A stretch of 64,000 nt of DNA from Paraconexibacter antarcticus (GTDB taxonomy: Bacteria > Actinomycetota > Thermoleophilia > Solirubrobacterales > Solirubrobacteraceae). Both the position numbers and the translations under genes were made by a program. The stretch lies in assembly GCF_024220175.1 (NCBI RefSeq), contig NZ_CP098502.1, forward strand, positions 62,001-126,000, read 5' to 3'. The notes beneath the pieces are model-generated. The model did no database searches. It worked only from the letters and a program-made list of their open reading frames with translations, and was not told where the DNA came from. This document shows, piece by piece, positions 59,453 through 64,000 of this stretch. The first letter of the stretch is position 1; the number at the start of each line of letters is the position of its first letter.

Positions 59453-60310
59453 GATCTGCTCCCCGGCGTCCTCCTGCAGGAAGTGCGACGCGTCCGCGAT
59501 GGGCTCGGGCGCCGGCGCGCCGAGCAGCGCCGCGAGCTTCTCGCCGACGACGGGCGGGATGATCGGGTCGCCGTCGGCCCAGAGGAGGAGCTTCGGCCGC
59601 GGGTCATCGACAAGGGCGTCGCGGACGGCCCGGCCCGCGGCGGCGCCCGGCATGTCGGGGCTCGTCGGGAGCATGAGCGGGAAGGCCCGCGCGCCCGCCT
59701 TCGACGCCGGGGTCGGGAAGGGCGCCTCGTAGGCCGCGAGCGCCGCGTCGTCGAGGCCCCGCGCGCAGGCGCCCTTGACGAGGAAGCCGACGGGGAGGTC
59801 CTCGGTCTTCTCGACGAAGTCGCGGAACGCCTTCCACGCGTCGGTCATCGCCTGCTCACCGGTGAAGAGGCCCGTGTCGAGGATGACGAGCCGGTCCCAG
59901 CGGTCGGGCTGCTCGACGAAGAGGCGCATGCCGATGGGTCCGCCCCAGTCGTGAACGACCATCGTCCCGCCGCGGACGTCGAGCCGCTCGCTCAGCTCGG
60001 CCATGATGGCCGCGTGGCGGTCGTACGAGTACCAGCCGAGGTCGGTCGGCTTGTCGGAGCGGCCGAAGCCCGCGAGGTCCGGGACGAGGCAGCGGTGGCC
60101 GGCCGCGGCGACGGCGGGGAAGACCTTGCGCCACAGGAACGACCACGTCGGCTCCCCGTGCATGAACCACACCGGATCTCCGTCCCTCCGACCTTCGTCC
60201 AGGTACGCGATGCGGAGGTCGTCGATCTCGGCGAAACTGGGCAGGAAGGAAAAGTCCGGGAGGTCCGCGAAGGCGGATTCCGGCACTCGTACGGTCTCCA
60301 CGGAGGTCAT
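59420..60310 (-). CDS. Haloalkane dehalogenase
   Basis: A 296-residue alpha/beta hydrolase with dehalogenase features: oxyanion/halide region WFMHGEPTWSFLWRK, nucleophile Asp followed by Trp in VVHDWGGPIGMRL, acid Asp in LLWADGDPIIPP and catalytic His in ADASHFLQEDAG. The Trp beside the nucleophile and a cap Trp (TDAWKAFRDF) fit subfamily I halide binding. It hydrolyses carbon-halogen bonds. The 3' end is followed by two duplicated tails. Confidence 0.9.
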   Translation of the reverse strand: MTSVETVRVPESAFADLPDFSFLPSFAEIDDLRIAYLDEGRRDGDPVWFMHGEPTWSFLWRKVFPAVAAAGHRCLVPDLAGFGRSDKPTDLGWYSYDRHAAIMAELSERLDVRGGTMVVHDWGGPIGMRLFVEQPDRWDRLVILDTGLFTGEQAMTDAWKAFRDFVEKTEDLPVGFLVKGACARGLDDAALAAYEAPFPTPASKAGARAFPLMLPTSPDMPGAAAGRAVRDALVDDPRPKLLLWADGDPIIPPVVGEKLAALLGAPAPEPIADASHFLQEDAGEQIGARIVEWLAA

Positions 60311-60351
60311 GTGGACAACCTAACCCACCGCCACCGGCCTCACCCCAGCCT

Positions 60352-62355
60352 GTGAACGCTCTTCTCCGCCGTCTCGCCCTCCCCGTCGCGCTCTGCGGCG
60401 GTCTCCTCGGCCCCGCGGCGGCCTCCGCGGTCGTCACGACGACGCACATCACCGCGCCCGACGACCTCTACGCGCCGGCCTACGACTGGCTCGACGGCGC
60501 CGGCCCCAACGTCCTGCGCGTCGCCGGGACGACGGGCGGCGGGTACGCGTCCGGCGACGCCGTCGACATCATCTGCGTCCGCCGCGGCGAGCCGCTCACG
60601 GCGGCCGGGACCGCCGGCTCCGAGGTCGCGGCGCCGGGCGTCCCGGTCACCGCCGCGGGGGCGGGCACCGGGACCTTCGCGGTCGCGATCGATGCGACGG
60701 CGCCCGCCCTGCGCACGCCCTGCCGCCTGCGCGCGATCCCGACCGGCGCGCTGACGTACGACCAGGCCGCGTTCGCGGCCGGGCCCGCGATCTTCCCCTC
60801 GGGTCTGCGCGACCTGCGCGAGACGGTGCTGACGAACCCGAACGTCGGCGAGCTCTACGACGTCGACGCGAGCACCGTCACGCCGAGCCGGACGAGCACC
60901 GCCCACCTGCAGAGCTTCGGCGGCTGCGGGCTGTGGGACGCCCGTCCGCTCGACCCCGCCGTCGGCCCGGACGTCGCGGCGCTCGACGTCTTCGAGTGCG
61001 CGGGCTACGCGGACGACGTCGCCGACGGCACCGCGCCGACGCGCAGCGAGCTGCAGGTCGACGGGCGCAACGCCTTCACGGCCGCGATGGCCGCGAACGG
61101 CTCCGGCGGCCTGCCCGCGGTGGGCGGCCGCCCGCCCCTGACGCGGACGGCGAGCCGCGACCCGGCGACGGGGCTGCTCACGGTCACCGAGTCCTCCGAC
61201 GTCGTCCGCTGCGAGACGACCCCCGCGAGCTACCCGTTCGCCGCCGCGGCGGACTGCGGCAGCCTCGTCCCGGCCGGGCTCCGGCTCGTCCGCGAGGCGG
61301 TGATGAGCGACGACGGCCGCGTCACGACGATGCGCGACCGCTGGGAGTCCACGGACGGGGCGTCGCACGTCCTCGACCTGCTCTTCGAGGTCGACTTCGC
61401 CTCGACGAGGTACGGGCTCCAGCTCCCGTGGGCCGGCTCAGGCATCGCGGCCTACCCGGGCTCGGCGAGCCTCGCGGCCCCGCCGTCCGCGCCGGCGTCG
61501 ATCCTCGTGCGCAGCGACCGCGCCTTCCCCGCCGGGGACATCGGGCACCCGACCGGCGCGATCACCTTCTCGACCGCGCCGACGAGCATCGAGTTCATCT
61601 CCGGGCTCGGCGACCCCTCGCGCTACCTCGAGCTCCACTACCTGCAGCCGGTCACGGCCGCCGCGCCGCTGAACCTCACGCACACGTTCTCGATGGCCCC
61701 CGACGCCGCGACGTCCGCGGCGCTCGCCGCGCGGGCGGAGGATTCGTACGGCAGTCCCGCGGTCGCCTTCACGAGCCCGGCCCCGGGCGCGGCGGTGCGG
61801 ACGCCGACGGTGACGGTGACGGGGACGGCGACCGACAACCGGGCGGTGACCGCCCTGACGGTCGCGGGGCAGCCGACCGCGCCTGGCGCCGGCGGGGCGT
61901 GGAGCGCGGTCGTCCCGCTCGTCCCGGGTACGAACGCGATCGTCGCGCACGCGACGGACGCGGCGGGCGACGTCACCGAGGCGACCCTGACGATCATCTA
62001 CCGGGCGCGAGCCGCGCCCAAGCCGTGCGTCGTCCCGAAGGTCAGGGGGCTCAAGAGCGCCGCGTCGGCGGGCGGGGTCCTGCGGCGCGCCGGCTGCCGC
62101 CGCGGGCGGACGCTGACGGTCTACTCCAGGCCGAGGCTCGTGCGGAAGGGCCGCAAGCTCGTCCGCGTCGTCGTCCGGCGCTTCACGGTCCTCGGCTCCA
62201 AGCAGCGGCAGGGCCGCCGTCTGCCCGCGGGCACGAAGGTCGACCTCATCGTCCAGGGCCGCAGGCCGCGGACGGCGGCCGACCGGAAGGCCGCCGCCAA
62301 GCAGCAGGCCGCGGCGAGGAAGCCGCCGCTGCCGGTGTACCACCCGGGGGCGTGA
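60352..62355 (+). CDS. Secreted protein with Ig-like and PASTA-like domains
   Basis: A 667-residue exported protein: signal peptide (LLRRLALPVALCGGLLGPAAASA), a long domain I do not recognise (about 30-440, with paired Cys), a bacterial Ig-like/glucodextranase-type module (VAFTSPAPGAAVRTPTVTVTG, about 465-550) and a PASTA-like C-terminal domain (VPKVRGLKSAASAGGVLRRAGCR...LPAGTKVDLIVQG). Basic tail. Possibly binds the cell wall; similar proteins are frequent in this group. The GTG start is preceded by the divergent dehalogenase. Confidence 0.75.
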   Translation: MNALLRRLALPVALCGGLLGPAAASAVVTTTHITAPDDLYAPAYDWLDGAGPNVLRVAGTTGGGYASGDAVDIICVRRGEPLTAAGTAGSEVAAPGVPVTAAGAGTGTFAVAIDATAPALRTPCRLRAIPTGALTYDQAAFAAGPAIFPSGLRDLRETVLTNPNVGELYDVDASTVTPSRTSTAHLQSFGGCGLWDARPLDPAVGPDVAALDVFECAGYADDVADGTAPTRSELQVDGRNAFTAAMAANGSGGLPAVGGRPPLTRTASRDPATGLLTVTESSDVVRCETTPASYPFAAAADCGSLVPAGLRLVREAVMSDDGRVTTMRDRWESTDGASHVLDLLFEVDFASTRYGLQLPWAGSGIAAYPGSASLAAPPSAPASILVRSDRAFPAGDIGHPTGAITFSTAPTSIEFISGLGDPSRYLELHYLQPVTAAAPLNLTHTFSMAPDAATSAALAARAEDSYGSPAVAFTSPAPGAAVRTPTVTVTGTATDNRAVTALTVAGQPTAPGAGGAWSAVVPLVPGTNAIVAHATDAAGDVTEATLTIIYRARAAPKPCVVPKVRGLKSAASAGGVLRRAGCRRGRTLTVYSRPRLVRKGRKLVRVVVRRFTVLGSKQRQGRRLPAGTKVDLIVQGRRPRTAADRKAAAKQQAAARKPPLPVYHPGA

Positions 62356-62370
62356 CGTGACCCCGCGGCG

Positions 62371-62396
62371 GGGAGGACGACGCCGTCGTCCCTCCC
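62371..62396. terminator. Hairpin between convergent genes
   Basis: GGGAGGACGAC pairs with GTCGTCCCTCCC with one bulged base. It lies 15 bp after the secreted-protein stop and before the convergent ppa 3' end, so it may serve both. Confidence 0.5.
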
Positions 62397-62428
62397 GGGC
62401 CGCACCCGGACGCAGCCCGGTGTCCGGC

Positions 62429-62932
62429 TCAGTGCTGGGCGGCCTGCGTGGCGGCCCAGCGCTCGCGGGCCTCCTCGATGACCTCGAGCGCCTCGGCCTT
62501 GTCGTACCAGCCGTCGACGATGACCTCCTTGCCCTCCGGCTGCTTGTAGATCGCGAAGAAGTGCGCGATCTCGCGGGTGAGGGAGCTCGGCAGGTCCTCG
62601 AGCGAATCGATGTGGTTCCAGTTCGGATCCTCGAGCGGGACGCACAGCACCTTGTCGTCCACGCCCTTGTCGTCGCTCATCTTGAAGAGGGCGATGACCT
62701 TCACCGGGATGATGCAGCCCGGGAACGTCGGCTCCGACACGCAGACCATCGCGTCGAGCGGGTCGCCGTCCTCCCCGTGGGTGTCCGGGATGAAGCCGTA
62801 GTCGGTCGGGTAGACGACCGAGGAGAAGAGGAAGCGGTCGAGCTTGATCGCCTGCAGGTCCTCATCCCACTCGTACTTGTTGCGGCTCCCCTTGGGAATC
62901 TCGACCAGGCAGAGCGTCGGTTCTTCGGACAT
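62429..62932 (-). CDS. ppa: Inorganic pyrophosphatase (family I)
   Basis: A 167-residue soluble pyrophosphatase: VEIPKGSRNKYEWDED, YPTDYGFIPDT, and the metal-binding DGDPLDAMVCVSEPTFPG. It drives biosynthesis by splitting PPi. Metal residues are all present. The gene diverges from transketolase. Confidence 0.97.
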   Translation of the reverse strand: MSEEPTLCLVEIPKGSRNKYEWDEDLQAIKLDRFLFSSVVYPTDYGFIPDTHGEDGDPLDAMVCVSEPTFPGCIIPVKVIALFKMSDDKGVDDKVLCVPLEDPNWNHIDSLEDLPSSLTREIAHFFAIYKQPEGKEVIVDGWYDKAEALEVIEEARERWAATQAAQH

Positions 62933-63016
62933 GGGGGCAGGCTACCCGAGGCGGGTTCCCCGATGTCCCGCGAACCGTCATCACGGCGGGCGCACGGGCC
63001 CGGTGCGGTGTCTGGG

Positions 63017-63022
63017 TAGTCT
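63017..63022 (+). promoter_or_regulatory. -10 element of transketolase, near-leaderless
   Basis: TAGTCT lies 9 bp before ATG 63032, the same geometry as TAGACT before capD and the LytR_C gene. No clear -35. Confidence 0.4.
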
Positions 63023-63031
63023 GCGGGGTCC

Positions 63032-64000
63032 ATGACCGACTCGATCGACCAGCTCTGCATCGACACGATCCGCGCGCTCAGCATGGACGCGATCCAGAAG
63101 GCGAACTCCGGCCACCCGGGCCTGCCGCTCGGCATGGCGCCCGCCGCCTTCGTCCTCTATGCCGACGTGATGAAGCACGACCCCGCCGACGTGGACTGGC
63201 AGGACCGCGACCGGTTCGTGCTCTCCGCGGGCCACGGCTCGATGCTCCTGTACAGCGCGCTGCACCTCGCGGGCTACGACCTGTCGATGGACGACATCAA
63301 GTCGTTCCGCCAGTGGGACTCCCGCACCCCGGGCCACCCCGAGCGCGAGCATCACGACGGCGGCTGGCGCACGCCCGGCGTCGAGGTGACGACCGGCCCG
63401 CTCGGTCAGGGCTTCGCGAACGGCGTCGGCATGGCGATCGCCGAGCAGCACCTGCGGCACACGTTCGGCGAGGAGGTCCAGGACCACCACGTCTTCGCGA
63501 TCGTCTCCGACGGCGACCTCATGGAGGGCATCGCCTCCGAGGCGGCGTCGCTCGCCGGCCAGCTCGGGCTCGGCAAGCTCGTCTACCTCTACGACGACAA
63601 CGACATCTCGCTCGACGGCCCGACGTCGCTGAGCTTCGACGGCGAGGATGTCTCGGCGCGCTTCGAGGCGTACGGCTGGCACGTCCTCGAGGTCGGCGAC
63701 GCGAACGACGTCGCCGCGCTGCGCGAGGCGATCGCCGCCGGCAAGGCGGAGACCGGGCGCCCGACGCTCATCCACGTGAAGTCGATCATCGGCTACCCGT
63801 CGCCGAACAAGCAGGGCACGAGCGGCGCGCACGGCTCGCCGCTCGGCGACGAGGAGGTCCGCCTCACGAAGGAGGCGATGGGCTGGGACCCGGACAAGAC
63901 GTTCTTCGTGCCCGAGGGGGTCTACGAGCGCTTCCAGGCCGGCGCGCGCAAGGGCGCCGAGAAGCGCTCCGCCTGGCAGGGCCGGCTCGACACGCTCAAG
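63032..64000 (+). CDS. tkt: Transketolase, 5' part
   Basis: The gene runs off the window after 323 codons. The N-terminal TPP domain is clear: [63 protein letters not shown] and the TPP/metal motif [18 protein letters not shown], then [12 protein letters not shown]. It links the pentose phosphate pathway with glycolysis. Confidence 0.97.
   Translation, partial: MTDSIDQLCIDTIRALSMDAIQKANSGHPGLPLGMAPAAFVLYADVMKHDPADVDWQDRDRFVLSAGHGSMLLYSALHLAGYDLSMDDIKSFRQWDSRTPGHPEREHHDGGWRTPGVEVTTGPLGQGFANGVGMAIAEQHLRHTFGEEVQDHHVFAIVSDGDLMEGIASEAASLAGQLGLGKLVYLYDDNDISLDGPTSLSFDGEDVSARFEAYGWHVLEVGDANDVAALREAIAAGKAETGRPTLIHVKSIIGYPSPNKQGTSGAHGSPLGDEEVRLTKEAMGWDPDKTFFVPEGVYERFQAGARKGAEKRSAWQGRLDTLK

Noticed and set aside
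1..64000. CRISPR array, tRNA or rRNA genes, prophage
   Set aside because: No regularly spaced repeats with spacers, no tRNA cloverleaf or rRNA core was noticed, and no phage structural genes are present. A short tRNA could still be missed by eye; a tRNAscan run would settle it.

Overview
The window is very GC-rich, with dense coding, GTG/TTG starts and stop/start overlaps (ATGA, TGATG, GTGA). It carries a single-flagellin motility system of Gram-positive layout (FlbD, TIGR02530 protein, CheC, CheD, FliY) next to actinobacterial families (DUF3105, LytR_C, AbiEi/DUF559, HxlR, DUF354). This suggests a motile actinobacterium, most likely Thermoleophilia/Solirubrobacterales (inference from gene content, not from a database search).

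Region 1 (1-29.8 kb) is a large flagellar and chemotaxis locus. It runs fliK (truncated by the window edge)-flgD-TIGR02530-flgE-flbD, then cheW-cheB-cheR-cheA-cheC-cheD-fliM-fliY-cheY, then motA-motB-fliL-fliN-fliO-fliP-fliQ-fliR, flhB, flhA-flhF-PilZ-membrane protein-small protein, a glycosyltransferase, flagellin and a CHAP-domain wall hydrolase. Unrelated genes interrupt it: a zinc alcohol dehydrogenase, a VOC protein, an MFS/LysR pair and an SDR. Eight sites share one promoter-like pattern, CTCAAG-N15(16)-CCGA(T/C), which looks like a sigma-28 (FliA/SigD/WhiG type) promoter. They precede cheW, motA, fliO, flhB, flhA, the glycosyltransferase, flagellin and the CHAP gene, and so tie the last three to the flagellar regulon. 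Several lie so close to the start codon that leaderless transcripts are likely.

Region 2 (29.8-37.8 kb) is mixed: osmC, purM, an AbiEi/DUF559 nuclease-like gene bracketed by two inverted copies of a 55-bp palindromic element (a possible mobile cassette), uppP-dedA, a sugar aminotransferase, a DUF354 protein, a glycosyltransferase and an HxlR regulator.

Region 3 (37.8-54.1 kb) is a cell-surface polysaccharide locus: a CapD/FlaA1-type nucleotide-sugar dehydratase preceded by a structured 430-bp intergenic region, a LytR_C protein, a histidine phosphatase, a large exported protein, an O-antigen-ligase-like polymerase, five glycosyltransferase-type genes, a fatty acid hydroxylase, a Wzx-type flippase and an undecaprenyl-phosphate sugar transferase. 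An IS982-family insertion sits exactly at the shared CTAG stop of two convergent genes.

Region 4 (54.1-64 kb) is general metabolism and envelope: DUF3105, an alpha/beta hydrolase, SDR, peroxiredoxin, an uncharacterised 572-residue protein, haloalkane dehalogenase, a secreted PASTA-like protein, inorganic pyrophosphatase and the start of transketolase.

The least ordinary signals are the palindrome-bracketed DUF559 gene, a second dispersed palindrome family (52.2 and 57.5 kb), and two cases (flhA and the dehalogenase) where the 3' end of a gene is duplicated into tiny ORFs joined by stop/start overlap.
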